Source: Fasciola hepatica
Lineage: Eukaryota; Platyhelminthes; Trematoda; Plagiorchiida; Fasciolidae
Assembly (NCBI GenBank): GCA_948099385.1
Contig: CANUEZ040000031.1
Span: 4,705,001 to 4,769,000, forward strand
Reading direction: 5' to 3'
Length of the DNA stretch: 64,000 nt
A program made the position numbers and the translations under genes. The notes beneath the pieces are model-generated. The model was not told the origin of the DNA. It searched no databases and was given only the letters and a program-made list of their open reading frames with translations. Shown here piece after piece: positions 20,002 to 30,330 of this stretch; the first letter of the stretch is position 1; each line of letters starts with the position of its first letter.

Positions 20002-20364
20002 TTTGCGTGAATTTTCCTCGTTCCAAATAGATCTATTGAGTATTGTTCGCGCCCAGAGCGCTATTTTGGCACATCCTTGTTCAGGACCTGCGTGACGCAC
20101 GTGCTGTCTGCTCACACGCTGCTATTCGGTTTCTCGTTGTTGAGTCCTTGTGATCGTATTATTGAGGTTTGTATATTGTTTACGTCATTGTTTATTTTAA
20201 TAATCTAGTATCGTAGAATTATCACGGATAATCGCCTTCTGATTTCGGGATCCGTTGCGAATTTGGCTACGCATTGCTCAAACGTTCGTAACAATACTCA
20301 ATAGATCTATTTGGAACGAGGAAAATTCACGCAAAATGCCAAGGAAAGGATCAAAAGCAGTCGA
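19973..20364. repeat. Head-to-head foldback: 72-bp inverted repeat around a partial LTR
   Basis: The left arm 19973-20044 (leader and gag start of copy 1 on the minus strand) is a perfect inverted match to 20293-20364 (leader and gag start on the plus strand). Between them, 20045-20292 is the terminal two-thirds of one Pao-1 LTR in plus orientation. The left junction shares TTGTT between the leader/LTR border and the LTR interior. The right arm stops at TCGA within gag codon 10, where LINE B resumes. Confidence 0.9.
20045..20292 (+). mobile_element. Partial Pao-1 LTR, inverted relative to copy 1
   Basis: 248 bp ending CGTTCGTAACA. It is identical to the same part of the 3' LTR at 13723-14100 but in the opposite orientation. 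The first third of the LTR is missing. Confidence 0.9.
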
Positions 20365-21152
20365 TCAAGTACAGATCGTTGAAACGCTTTCTGATATGAC
20401 CCAGTCTTGTCTTTGCATATGCTCCGTGTGATCCTGATACATTCTGCACCACGGGGAAGGCCTGTGGCTTTATATCTAGCAAAGATGCGTGCGCTTTCGT
20501 CTGGAATGCGCCTAATAGGGCGAGGGAGGGGCCGCTTAGCGGTCTGTGGGCGACGAATTCCGGGGACAGATAGTCTTTCAGCTAAGGAAAATAACTCTCT
20601 AAGGTTCTCTGCCGTTTCATATGCAGAGTTACCTGGGTTAGTTGAATTCAGCTGGGAGCTTATAAATGCACAAACTTGGTCAATATTGGTCCATTTGAAG
20701 GATCTCAAAATTCCGGTTTCTGAGAGAAGAATGGGCCATTTTACGATATAATCGAATCCAATGAGAATGTGATCAATTTTGCCGAGGAGCGGCAAGTAAT
20801 ACACCACATCTATTAGGAACCGATCATTGGTGATGACCAGGTCTAGTAGGGACGGGGCGTGGCCTGTGCGATATCTAGTCGGATCTCTTACGTTCTGCAC
20901 CTGTGAGTTCTTCAGTTCAATATCTAGGAGGGGTTTACCAGAGGTGATTTCCGAGGCATCAGCTCTTTGCCGGTCGGTATTGGGTGTCTTGAAGTCACCA
21001 GTGACTAACGAATTGGTCAAGTCTGTGTAGCTTTTCAGGGAGCCTAATAAGTTTATGGGACTCAGGCTATCAGTTGAATTGCATGCGGGAGGACGGTAGA
21101 CAACACCGAGCAGTAGAGTGTCTGTCCTAGAGAGGGTAGACACAGCCCACAA
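20365..21152 (-). pseudogene. LINE B copy 2 endonuclease
   Basis: The minus-strand frame carries LLGVVYRPPACNSTDSL, TGDFKTPNTDRQ (the catalytic GDFN is changed to GDFK here), LLDLVITND and KIDHILIGFD. It continues past the point where copy 1 is cut off, through IFARYKATGLPRGAECIRI and GSYQKAFQR, the linker towards the reverse transcriptase. The Asn-to-Lys change in GDFN would damage the active site. The frame runs on past the LINE border into Pao-1 sequence, so the final residues of that frame are not LINE. Copy 1 at 573-1223 is closely similar. Confidence 0.75.
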
Positions 21153-21254
21153 ACAATCAATACATGAAAAGGTTGGTGTTGTCAGTAAGGTGGGAGGAGG
21201 GATCGAACTATCGTATTATATGATGACCCCGCCGGCACGACCTCTACTGGAAGC

Positions 21255-21845
21255 CTACCTTACTGTGAAGTGTCCCGGAATGGATATTTCGGCATCAAGT
21301 ATATCAGGGTTGAGCCAGGTTTCTGTGACGGCTATGATCGGAGGTTTCTTATTCCCTGTGGGCTGCCGAAGCTCCGGGATATCACTCAACGCACTCAGGC
21401 AATTGCTGGAAAGACACTTGAGCACATGCTCAGGAGTTGTTGCAGAATCGCCAGAGACAACTGATTTTGGGTTTGAGGAATGGGAAAGAGGGGGATTTGT
21501 GAGGTGGAAAGGAGGTCCTGGAAGAGTCGGAGGCTGACGATACTGGGGAGCTAGAGAGTCAGCTGACTGTTGAGGGACCGGCCGGATTTGACATCTAGTA
21601 ACCTGGGGGTTATCATACCAGGCGGACGGTCTATATCTTTCGGTCTTCGAAAAGGGTGGGCTGCTTTTTGTGGTTTGTCTTTCTGCGCACTGCATGATGC
21701 CAGTTCCGAGATTTCTTGTTGGCGATCTTGGTTTGCATGACCGCACAAGATACATTTCTTGGTGCGTTAACTTCCTGACTGCAGCTTCCAGCAGAAACAG
21801 CTCACAGGTTTATGTCTGGGCTCACGGGTGGATGAGTCTCGTCCG
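21255..21845 (-). pseudogene. LINE B copy 2: ORF1 C-terminal part fused to endonuclease start
   Basis: One minus-strand frame (21755-21255) covers the proline-rich end of ORF1 (LPGPPFHLTNPPLSHSSNPK) and runs without a stop into the endonuclease start (EHVLKCLSSNCLSALSDIPELR, shown only to locate it; and AVTETWLNPDILDAEI). This suggests that the family's ORF1 and ORF2 may be continuous. The 5' part of ORF1 is cut at 21845, where a Pao-1 LTR begins directly after GTCCG. Confidence 0.7.
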
Positions 21846-22222
21846 TGTAACGACCGGTCGTGGAAGGTCCCCTAAAACCTTTGCAGTTCCATGTTTTTCT
21901 TAACACCACTCATTTGCCTACACTATTGATGTGTCTTTATGAACTGTTTGTTTTTATGGACCAATTGTTGTTTGTTCGAACCCGGAGCGCTACTTTGTCA
22001 TATCCTTGTTCTGGACCTGCGTGACGCACGTGCTCCTTGATCGCATGCTGTAATTCGGTATCTCGTTTGTTGAGTCTTTGTGATCTCATAATTGAGAATT
22101 GTATCATTTTGGTGTCATTGTTCGTTCAATAATCTAGTGTCGTAGAATATTACGGATAATCGCCTTTTGATTTCGGGATCCGTTTGCGAATTTGGCTACG
22201 CATTGCTCAAACGTGTGTTACA
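21846..22222 (+). mobile_element. Pao-1-type LTR at the 5' side of copy 2
   Basis: TGTAACGACCGGTCGTGG...GTGTGTTACA, about 377 bp, plus orientation. It is about 99% identical to the solo LTR at 39081-39456 but distinctly diverged from the copy 1 LTR, so it is a different subfamily. The left flank is LINE B and the right flank is Penelope/Gypsy-1 sequence identical to that at 39457 onward. Confidence 0.85.
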
Positions 22223-22340
22223 CCCCTACTGTACCATGTATATATATTGACACGTTTTACGTTCGCGGTTGACAAGAGTAAACAAAATGCTTGCATCTCG
22301 CGACTTATGTCTCCTCTCTGTTCTCATGGATTAAACAATA
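22223..22340 (+). mobile_element. Penelope-like 3' terminal sequence
   Basis: CCCCTACTGTACCATGTATA and GTTGACAAGAGTAAAC are shared with 10934-10800 (minus) and 39457-39580, where they follow a Penelope-like endonuclease. Non-coding. Confidence 0.45.
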
Positions 22341-22379
22341 CCTTAACGCTGCACATACTGCTACTGGCAAAAGTCGTTC

Positions 22380-22762
22380 TGTTATTTAACTGCCGTAGTT
22401 GGAGAACCAATTTTCAGAGTATATCGAAAGCTAATGTCAGTTATTTCAGAGGGGATGATTTACGACCGCCGAACGGGATTGTCATTCCGCGCAACGGGCA
22501 CTGGATAATCACAATTCTGGATCTAGATGATCTATCTCGTCATAGACGTCACGTTGAGCAGGTAAAGTTCAACGAAGAAGGTCAGTCCGATGTCATTTCA
22601 CCCGCTGTTGGATCAACTGATAATTCCGATCTAGATATACTTGAACCCGAGAATCCCACGGAACAACCAAGTATCCGAAGATCTGAAAGAATTTTTCATT
22701 ACCGCGAAGCGATTACGAATACCCCCATTTCAGTTCAGCGTGCGGGGCATGTGGCATTATAG
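22380..22762 (+). pseudogene. Gypsy-1 integrase C-terminal tail
   Basis: A plus-strand frame with PNGIVIPRNGHWIITILDLDD, RHRRHVEQVKF and PSIRRSERIFHYRE, ending at 22762. The HVxQ and RRSxR features are typical of the chromatin-proximal end of Ty3/Gypsy integrases. The open frame extends upstream into LTR and Penelope sequence, but that part is not integrase. An almost identical copy lies at 39610-39997. Confidence 0.7.
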
Positions 22763-22925
22763 ATAAGCTTTCTCTGTTTTGTTTTATGTGCCTCCTCCGT
22801 TATAATACTGACTTATACAGTACGTGATACCAGGCATACGATATATTAAGCTACGTCTTATTCGGTGTTGGTTTTCTTGGCTCTCGTTAGTCCTGCGCGA
22901 GATCGACCCCTTTCAATCCATTCGT
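22763..22925 (+). mobile_element. Gypsy-1 3' terminal (LTR) fragment
   Basis: Follows the integrase stop and matches the flanks of the Pao-2 LTR in the Gypsy-1 5' LTR (TTATAATACTGACTTATACA, CAGTACGTGATACCAG, TCTTATTCGGTGTTGG). It is cut at about 22925, where a Pao-1 leader starts. Confidence 0.55.
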
Positions 22926-25900
22926 AGATCAATTTGAAAAGAGGAAATACACGGAAAATGCCAAGAAAAGGATCAAAAACACTGGACTGTGGACAGGAAG
23001 TAATACGGCAAGTCTCTGGCGAGGTTTTGGGCACATTTGATTCTTTAGTTAGTGTTAGATTGCTTAGTCCTGTCAGTGTTAGTTCATGTGTTAATGAGGG
23101 CAATATGGATTGTAAGTATGTTAATCTATATCGGCTGAGAATACCGGATCTAAAACAACAGTCGCTATCGGCTAGACAACAGACCCAGGAAGCAGAACAG
23201 AAGTGTATACAGAAAGAGATTGAGCATGAGACCAGCGACTACGAAACTTCCGATAGATCAGGGCGCAATAAGATAGGAAACCCTACGCCGGTCGCCGACT
23301 ATAAAACACCATCGATCGATTTGCGAAGAGTGCAACTAACGGTTTTCGACGGGCGATCTGAACACTACTGCAAGTTCGTCAGGCAGTTCGAGACTTTCGT
23401 CGAAAAGTGCAAGTGCTTCTATATCTGACACTACTGTCGAGGCCGAGCAAGAGAAGCTATCGACTGGTGTACCATGCCCTACCCGAAACAAGACTACACC
23501 CGAGTAAGGAAGATTCCAAGGGACTTGTTTGGCCAATCGTTCAAAGTAGCCCGTAACCTAATAGAGGGCGTGATGGTAGAGGCAAAGAGAACCAAGGGCG
23601 AAGTCCACACAATGGCCGGCCCGGTGACCAAGATGCAGAACTGCTCAATAGCCCTCGACCATTTAGGTTACAGAGCCGACCTAGATGCAATGTTCACTTT
23701 GGAAAACATAGTCCGTCACCTCTCTCCCGAACAACAGGGTCGGTGGGCGAGAGAGGCGGACAGGGAGGCTAACTTCGAAGACCTGACCGGATACCTGGAC
23801 AGGCAAACCAAGATAGCCGACAGTAGATTTGGTCGACTTATCCGGGAAAGTAGCCGAGTAAACAAATCTAGTACTAACCGGGCTCAAACCACTGCTCGAG
23901 AACAGCCGAAATGTCAGCCTGGAACCAATGCACACATCATTTTACGCGATGCCACGGCACAACCCAATTGCAGGTCCTGTGATGCTAGCAATGGGCTTGT
24001 AGAACGCCCAAAGTTCCTCAACTCCACCATAGACCGACGATGGGGAATGGCGAAGATGGCGGGAGCGGGCTTTATTTGTCTCAACACCACGCACCAGGCG
24101 GCAGCTTGTAAGACAAGGGACAGATGTGGTAACTAGGGCTGCTCGGGCAGACACCACCGATTGTTACACCAGGCAAGGGAGACTGTGCCCGAGGTGAGCG
24201 CAAAGCCCAGTGTGAGTTGTTCAACGTCGCGGTCTGACAGTAAACCAGTACGTTTAGGAGTAGTTGCCATGGGAGTGGTGACCTCAACTGGGGTGGTCAA
24301 AGCGTTTGATTCCGCCGACAGCGTATCTGACACTACCTGCAGCGGCTGCATGACAAGGAGTTTCATGACACTGGAGGAAAAAGACCATCATTGTCTCAAG
24401 AGGATCATTTCGCTTCACAAACGGTACGGCAAGGCACTAGATGCCTTAAAAAACAGCTCGAGGTTCCCCCCCATGGCGCACGTTTGCTGACCCGCGGACT
24501 GATAACAGAAACAATATTCTTCGACGACTACTACGACTGAAGGAACGCTTCGTTTGAGACCAGGATCTGTGGGAACAATACGCAGAATTAATGAAGTGAA
24601 ATGAAGCTCTCAGCCATGTTGAAAATGTGCTTGCAAACACTGACTGCGAAAGGGTGTCTGGTATCTACCTCACCACCCGGTTATCAACCCCAAGAAACCC
24701 GAAAATCTGCGGGTGGTTCTCGACTATGCAGCCAATTTCCAAGGCAAGTAGTCAAATGATCGTTTACTACAATGGGCCTGACTGGACCACGCCACTAATC
24801 GAAGTTTTGTGCTGTTTCAGAGTGGGAAGAGTGGCCTTGTCCGCCACCATTAGGGAAGTGGTTCATCAGGTGAAAATACCGTAAGATGAAAGGGATGCTT
24901 TGCCTTTCCTGTAGTGGGAAGGGAACGACCCGGGCAGAGCGTTTATAAATTATAGGATGACCGGCCATCCATTCGGAGCCATATCATCATCGTTTTGTGC
25001 GAACTATGCCCTTCGGGAATCTGCGAACTAACATGGAGATCTGGTCAATCGGTCGGTGGTAGATAGCTTCAGCAGAAATTTCTACGTCGACGACTACCTT
25101 GGGTCATTCGACGATATAGAATCAGCTCTAGCGCAGTTCAGAGGCCTGACAAGATTGCTAGAAGAGGGCGGCTTCCATCTAACAAAATGAATGTCGAACG
25201 CTTTCGAAGTGCTCGAGGTCATTCCGTACCACGAGAAGGCCTAAAGGGTTAAAGATTTAGACGGCTCTCCACTCCTCACCGAACGTACTTTAGGAATACA
25301 ATGGGACGCGGAAACGGACGACGTTGTTTTTGAGCTAACCGTTCCCGAGCAACCAGTAACCCGCCGAGGTATACTATCCGCTGCCTCTAGACTGTTCGAC
25401 CCGCTCGGTTTCACCTCTCCCTGGCTGCTACCCGGAAATATCTCGCTGCAGCGGCTGTGCCGTAAGAAAGTCGATTGGGACCAGCCACTGAACCGAGAAG
25501 ACCCGCTAGACTGGGAAGAATCTCTGAACACCCTGAAGAAATTAGGGGACATAAGGATTCTACAATGTTTGGCTCCTGGTCATGCAGCACGGATAGGAGA
25601 CCCACGTGCCTTTTCCGATGCATCCGAAGTCGGTTGTGGAGTTGTGGTGTACGGACTTTTATGCACAAGAGATGAACAATGTACTACGAGGATCCTGTTT
25701 GCTGAGGCTTGCGTCGATCCACTAAAGTCGGTCTCGATCCTACGCCTTGAACCCAGAGCAGCCGTGTTAGCAGTCGGGCGGTACAAGCGGTGAGGAGATG
25801 TTCCGAATTCTACATTTCCTCGGCTAGCTTTTGAACGGACTCAACGATAGCACTTTACTACGTTAACAGTATCCGGAGCCGGTTTAGTTTTCTCGTTGCT

Positions 25901-27655
25901 GACCAACTCATGATTATCCATGATGAATCAGCCATGAACCAGTGGAATCATGTCAGGTCTGGCGATAATCCGGCCGATCTGTGCTCCTGAGGTGCAACCA
26001 ACTTCAGGCAACTGGACACGTGGACGAGAGGACCGAAATTCCTGCAGAAGCCTAAACAGGAGTGGCCCGTGTACGAATTAAAACTCCTTCTGGAATTGGA
26101 GCTGGTGATCAAGGGCGTAATGATGACGACCACAGTCGTCCAGGCGACATCCATTTTGTCACGATTGGCCAGGTTTTCCTCCTAAATGAAGACAATTCCT
26201 TCATTGGTTTGTTTGGCCAGGCTCCATAGACATTTGCTCTTCATGAAAGAGATCCGCTTCTACGGCTGGATACGAGTGGGTCCGATAAGTCCCGATGAAT
26301 TACGAGCCGCAGTGCACGATGTATTCAAGGTGGTACAACGTTAGGTTTTCATCCGGGAACTCAAGAGGGCGGAAGAAGTGGGACCAATCGACAAAAGGAT
26401 ATCATCTCCGAGAGGCGACTTGAAGCATTTAAACCCTAAACTCACTGCTGGACTGCCAAGTGTAGACGGCAGGCTGACCAACTCCCACCTGAGCCTTGAC
26501 ACGAAATACCCCATATTACTGCCAGCTCGACAATCTGTGATAGAGCCAATTATCCAACACGTCCACGCCGTGGAGGGACTTGCCGGGGAAAGTCACATGA
26601 CGAGCGTCATCCGGAGGAGCCTTCGTTTGCTGAGAGGAAGAGCGACTGCAAAACGTGTAATTCGATATCGCGTACATTGTAGGGGACGCAATGCTGCGGC
26701 GGGCAAACAACAAATGGCTCTGCTGCCAGAATGCAGAGTGACACCGTGCTGGTGACCCTTCAGCGACACCGGGTTGGACTATTTCGGGCCCCTGTGGAAC
26801 AAGTGTGGGAAGTGGTTGGAAAAAAGATGCGGATGTATCATGACGTGTATGAAGTCACGTGCGGTACACTTAGAAGTTGTTCATTCGATGACGAACGACT
26901 CGTTCCTACGGGCCTTGCAGCGCTTTATCAACCGAGGAGGCGTACCGGCAGATAAATACTCCGAAAATAGGTAGAACGTCGTGGGCTCTCACCAGGAACT
27001 GCAGCTCTTGCACAAAAACATGAACAGGGACGAACTGCAGAATCAAACCGTGGCCTATAATATACGATGGAACTTTGATCTCCAGCAGGCTAGTCATCGC
27101 GGCGGCGTATGGGAACACCTGATCTGGTCTGCCAGGCGAATATTCCTGTCGATCATTGAGCAACAGCCGCCCGACGAAGAAACGTTAGGCGCCGTCATGA
27201 CTGAGGTTGAGGGAATTCTGAACAACCGCCCACTGGTTCCAGTAACCAACGGCGACCCCACCCACCTGGCGCTCACTCCGAACGGCTTATTGACGTAAAG
27301 ATCGAACGAGGGTTTCCGAGGACGGGTAAACCTCCGTGGCAGCTACCTCCAAGGATGGAAGCAGGCAAACTATCTTGTCAAGGTTTCTTGGAGGCGATGG
27401 CTTCAAGCCTACCTACCGGCTCTGCGGACTCGGCAGAAGTGGCTGGTCAAAACAAGACTATCAAGGTTGAGGATTTAGTGATAATCGCAGACGAACACGA
27501 GCATTTCTGCACCTAGCCTCCGGGCGTGGTTATGGAAACCATCGAAGGCCCTGACGAAATGATAAGAACTGTGAAGTTGAAGACCGCCTACAGAACGCTA
27601 ATCCACGACGTACGCAGTGTGAAGACGGCCAACCCGATAAGAAGGAAACGCAGTA
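22926..27655 (+). pseudogene. Pao-1 copy 2 gag-pol, old and multiply broken
   Basis: Follows copy 1 domain by domain on the plus strand: gag start MPRKGSKTLDCGQEVIRQ (ATG at 22958), gag (LRRVQLTVFDGRSEHYCKFV; a stop at 23426), Cys/His cluster (FICLNTTHQAAACKTRDRCGN), and protease truncated directly after DSVSDTT (24338). At 24338 the sequence jumps to the region equivalent to LQRLYEKEFHD of copy 1, a deletion of roughly 0.6 kb. Reverse transcriptase (FYVDDYLGSF, about 25080), RNase H (FSDASEVGCGVVVYG, about 25612) and integrase (HVHAVEGLAGESH; MDYFGPLW) follow. The second integrase Asp motif reads YSENR-stop instead of YSDNGS. Many other stops are present. It is a dead copy, much older than copy 1. 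Confidence 0.85.
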
Positions 27656-28342
27656 GACCAAACCTCATGCTTCTTCGAGGTGGTTGAATGAACCCCCATT
27701 TGTGGGGGCTTTCACGATATACTGACGCATTAAAATATCGTACACCGTGACACATACACACTTACATGATGCACGTTTATACTTCTTGACCGCGGTCAAA
27801 CACGTTGCTTTGCTCACGGCTTTTCGTTGACGTTACAGAAGGAATTTCGCACGTGTGGTAGTATCTGTGATTCTATCACGCACATAGACATACACCAATC
27901 ACTCTTACGTAATACACATTTATACTTCGTGACCTCCATCAAAACACGCCGCAGGGCTGATGGTTCCTCGTTTATCCCTGACATTATGAAAGATTTCCCG
28001 TGTGTGATGGTAGCTACTATTCGCCCATGTACCAGGGCGCTCATGCATGACACCGTGTCTCACCCACACACACACAAACACATGCCGAAGGGGGCAACGG
28101 CTTACCCGAGGACAGCACCTGTGTTTCGCCCTCATGCCTTCATCGATCAACCGTTTCCATGGGCGACGTAGAGTAATTTCGCTTCGATATGTCCACCGAG
28201 TCGAGTGCGAACGTGAGTAAAAAGTTGACGACAAGGTATTAGGTACACACACTGACAGCGGGGTCTAGGTAGGTAGGAAGAATCAGTACCTTTATTCCAA
28301 ACCTTTGAGTCTCTTAAGATTCGGGAGGATTTTAGTGGGCGG
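27656..28342 (+). other. 3' untranslated region of Pao-1 copy 2
   Basis: Non-coding, about 690 bp, parallel to 14101-14805. It carries the same repeated motif (TTTTCGTTGACGTTACAGAA at 27821-27840 and a weaker CTGACATTATGAAAG at 27978). It ends in the same GGAGGATTTTAGTGGGCGG purine-rich tract before the LTR. Confidence 0.65.
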
Positions 28343-28643
28343 TGTAACGACCGGTCTTAGGAAATTCCCCAAAAACACTGAAGTTCCATGTTTCTTTAAT
28401 ATCACTCATTTACTTACACTACTGACTTGTGTAATGCACTGTTTGTTCCTACGAACCAAAGCTTGTCTGTTCACGCTCGAGGCGCTGCTTCGTTGTATAC
28501 TTGTTCTGAGCCTGCGTGACGCACGTGCTCCTTGCTCGCACGCTGCAATTCGGTTTCCCGCTTGTTGAGTCCTTGTGATTTCATAAGTGAGGGTCGTGTC
28601 AGTTTTGTGTCAATGTTCATCTGATAATCTAGTATCGTAGAAT
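28343..28643 (+). mobile_element. 3' LTR of Pao-1 copy 2, first part
   Basis: Begins TGTAACGACCGGTC and is interrupted after GTAGAAT by the RTE LINE. The remaining 72 bp resume at 32022 and end at 32093 (GTGTCTTACA). Joined length is about 373 bp, in line with the other Pao-1 LTRs. Confidence 0.85.
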
Positions 28644-28662
28644 CATCATCATCATCATCATC
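28644..28662 (-). repeat. (ATG)6 tail of the RTE LINE
   Basis: Six CAT units on the plus strand directly after the target duplication GAAT. This is the 3' simple-repeat tail of the element. Confidence 0.9.
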
Positions 28663-29087
28663 GTACAGCGTTAAACAGTAGGGCAAGCCCCACTGACCAC
28701 TGCCTTTCTCACCATGTTACACGCTGAGTTAGAAAGTATGAATATACAAGATGGACAGGGACTGGACCTACATGGGTGGGAAAAGAAAAGAATGCCCTAG
28801 TAGCCAACACACGGAATACACAGTCTAACTGTACAAACGCACATCGATCAGTCATTCTGATTCGATAGAAAGTGACAACACGATCGCCACTGTTCACGGT
28901 TTGCTGCCATATCCTTCAGTGTCTCCCGCCAACTGGTTGAGGGATCTTTTGGACCCCAACCACGAAGACGTGAAGCACCTACTTTTCCTAAGTTTGCTGT
29001 ACATTTTCTCATTCCTCGCTGCCACGTCATCTGTTGACCTCCACATGGTTTCTTCCACTCCCTAGGAGGAACGGAGAATAGGACACG

Positions 29088-30251
29088 TTATGGTAGACGT
29101 GTGCTTGCCATACGTAACACGTGTCCCAACCAACGAAGTCTACTAAGTTGGATACGCTGTGACAGAACGTTCTCTGAATTAGTACCCAATACTCGCTTTC
29201 TCACCTCATCGTTGCTTACTCGGCTATTCCACCCAATCCTTGCGATACTACGTAAACATCGATGGTCGAAAACCTCAAGACGACGAATATCTTCAGCACG
29301 CAGACTCCAAGTTTCGCAACCATACAACAAAACTGAACGCACTGCAGCACAGTATACACGGCCTTTCAACTTCAGTAAAATATCAGGTCGGCGCCACAAG
29401 TGCTTCAGTCCAGCGTACGCCGCTCGAGCTTTGGATATCCGCGTACTCACCTCTACTACTGTGCTCCCATCCGTCGTCACGCAGCTTCCGAGGTAGGTGA
29501 AGTGGTCGACAACTGACAGCACCTCCCCATCGAGCATCAACCTCGGAATTGTTGACGTCCAGTCTTGTAACATCACCTTGCACTTTGAAGGTGCAACGCG
29601 CATGCCGAATGGAGCTACAGCTCTTGCGAGATTATCTAGTGCACGCTGAGCATGTTCCGTGGAGTCGAACAAGCAGAAAACCTCGTCTGCGTAATCTAGG
29701 TCACATAGCTTTTCACTATCTCCTAGTTCGACGCCTACATCCTGAAGATTTTGTAGCGCACCCTCCATTATTTCGTCCATGACGAAGTTGAACAGGAATG
29801 GAGACAAAGGGCATCCCTGCCGAACACCACTGGTCGTTTCGAACCGACCAGATATTTCACCGTAAACCCTAACGCGGCCAGAAATATGAAAATACAATGA
29901 TCTCATTAGGTTCACGAACTTCTGGGGCATAGCTTTTCGATGAAGAACACTGAAAAGCGATGTTCGATCAACCGAATCGAAAGCGCCTTTCAGGTCTAAG
30001 AAAAGCATTATCGTCGGTCGGCGGTGCGTGTGACGCGTTTCAAGAAGTCGGCGAAGAGTAAAAATCTGGTCGATGCATCCTCGACCTGGGCGGAATCCAG
30101 CCTGCTGTTCGCGGACATTCCTCTCGCGAACCGGTGCAAGACGATGCAGCAAAATCGACGCTAATACTTTGGTTACTATCGGGATTAAGCCAATCCCACG
30201 ATGATTACTGCAGTCATTGCGTATTCCCTTCTTGAAGATGGGAACAATCAA
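29088..30251 (-). CDS. RTE reverse transcriptase, about 387 codons
   Basis: The frame has IVPIFKKGIRNDCSNHRGIG, LLHRLAPVRERNVREQQAGF, FLDLKGAFDSVDR, TSGVRQGCPLSPFLFNF and LDYADEVFCLF (about 29702-29670). The C-terminal part has LLYGCETWSLRAEDIRRLEV and RLRWLGHVLRM, strongly typical of RTE elements in flatworms and other animals. The catalytic YADD reads YADE, so the second Asp of the box is Glu. The frame follows an in-frame TAG at about 30261. Downstream of the TAA at 29088 it continues in frame (MTWQRGMRKCTANLGKVG, GWGPKDPSTSWRETLKDMA) to about 28848. No ATG is at the start, as the protein is continuous with the endonuclease in the intact family. Confidence 0.85.
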   Translation of the reverse strand: MIVPIFKKGIRNDCSNHRGIGLIPIVTKVLASILLHRLAPVRERNVREQQAGFRPGRGCIDQIFTLRRLLETRHTHRRPTIMLFLDLKGAFDSVDRTSLFSVLHRKAMPQKFVNLMRSLYFHISGRVRVYGEISGRFETTSGVRQGCPLSPFLFNFVMDEIMEGALQNLQDVGVELGDSEKLCDLDYADEVFCLFDSTEHAQRALDNLARAVAPFGMRVAPSKCKVMLQDWTSTIPRLMLDGEVLSVVDHFTYLGSCVTTDGSTVVEVSTRISKARAAYAGLKHLWRRPDILLKLKGRVYCAAVRSVLLYGCETWSLRAEDIRRLEVFDHRCLRSIARIGWNSRVSNDEVRKRVLGTNSENVLSQRIQLSRLRWLGHVLRMASTRLP

Positions 30252-30330
30252 TGACTCACTCTATATTAACGGAATACGCTTTTCCTTCCAAATATCACGG
30301 AGCAAGGCGGTTAGTGATTTTATCAACGCC

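Larger units (their letters stand above)
13723..20364 (-). mobile_element. Pao-1 copy 1, nearly intact BEL/Pao retrotransposon with a rearranged 5' end
   Basis: BEL/Pao LTR retrotransposon on the minus strand, in the order gag, protease, reverse transcriptase, RNase H, integrase, 3' untranslated region, 3' LTR. The coding region 20001-14806 is open except for one TAA. In place of a normal 5' LTR in the same orientation, the 5' side joins an inverted partial LTR followed by a second, inverted leader and gag start (see 19973-20364). It sits inside LINE B copy 2, whose two halves lie on either side. Confidence 0.85.
21846..22920 (+). repeat. 1.07-kb direct repeat, copy 1 of 2
   Basis: Matches 39081-40150 with only scattered single-base differences. 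It contains a Pao-1 LTR, a Penelope 3' piece, the Gypsy-1 integrase tail and Gypsy-1 terminal sequence. It starts exactly at the LTR edge. Confidence 0.9.

Noticed and set aside
20002..20115. N-terminal extension of the Pao-1 copy 1 polyprotein (38 codons before MPRKGSK)
   Set aside because: It is encoded by the leader and by antisense LTR at the rearranged junction. The MPRKGSK start is shared with copy 2 and with the inverted fragment, so 20001 is the likelier start.
22184..22762. 192-codon open frame as one protein (repeated at 39419-39997)
   Set aside because: Its first part is LTR and Penelope-like 3' sequence. Only the last 125 or so codons are Gypsy integrase tail.
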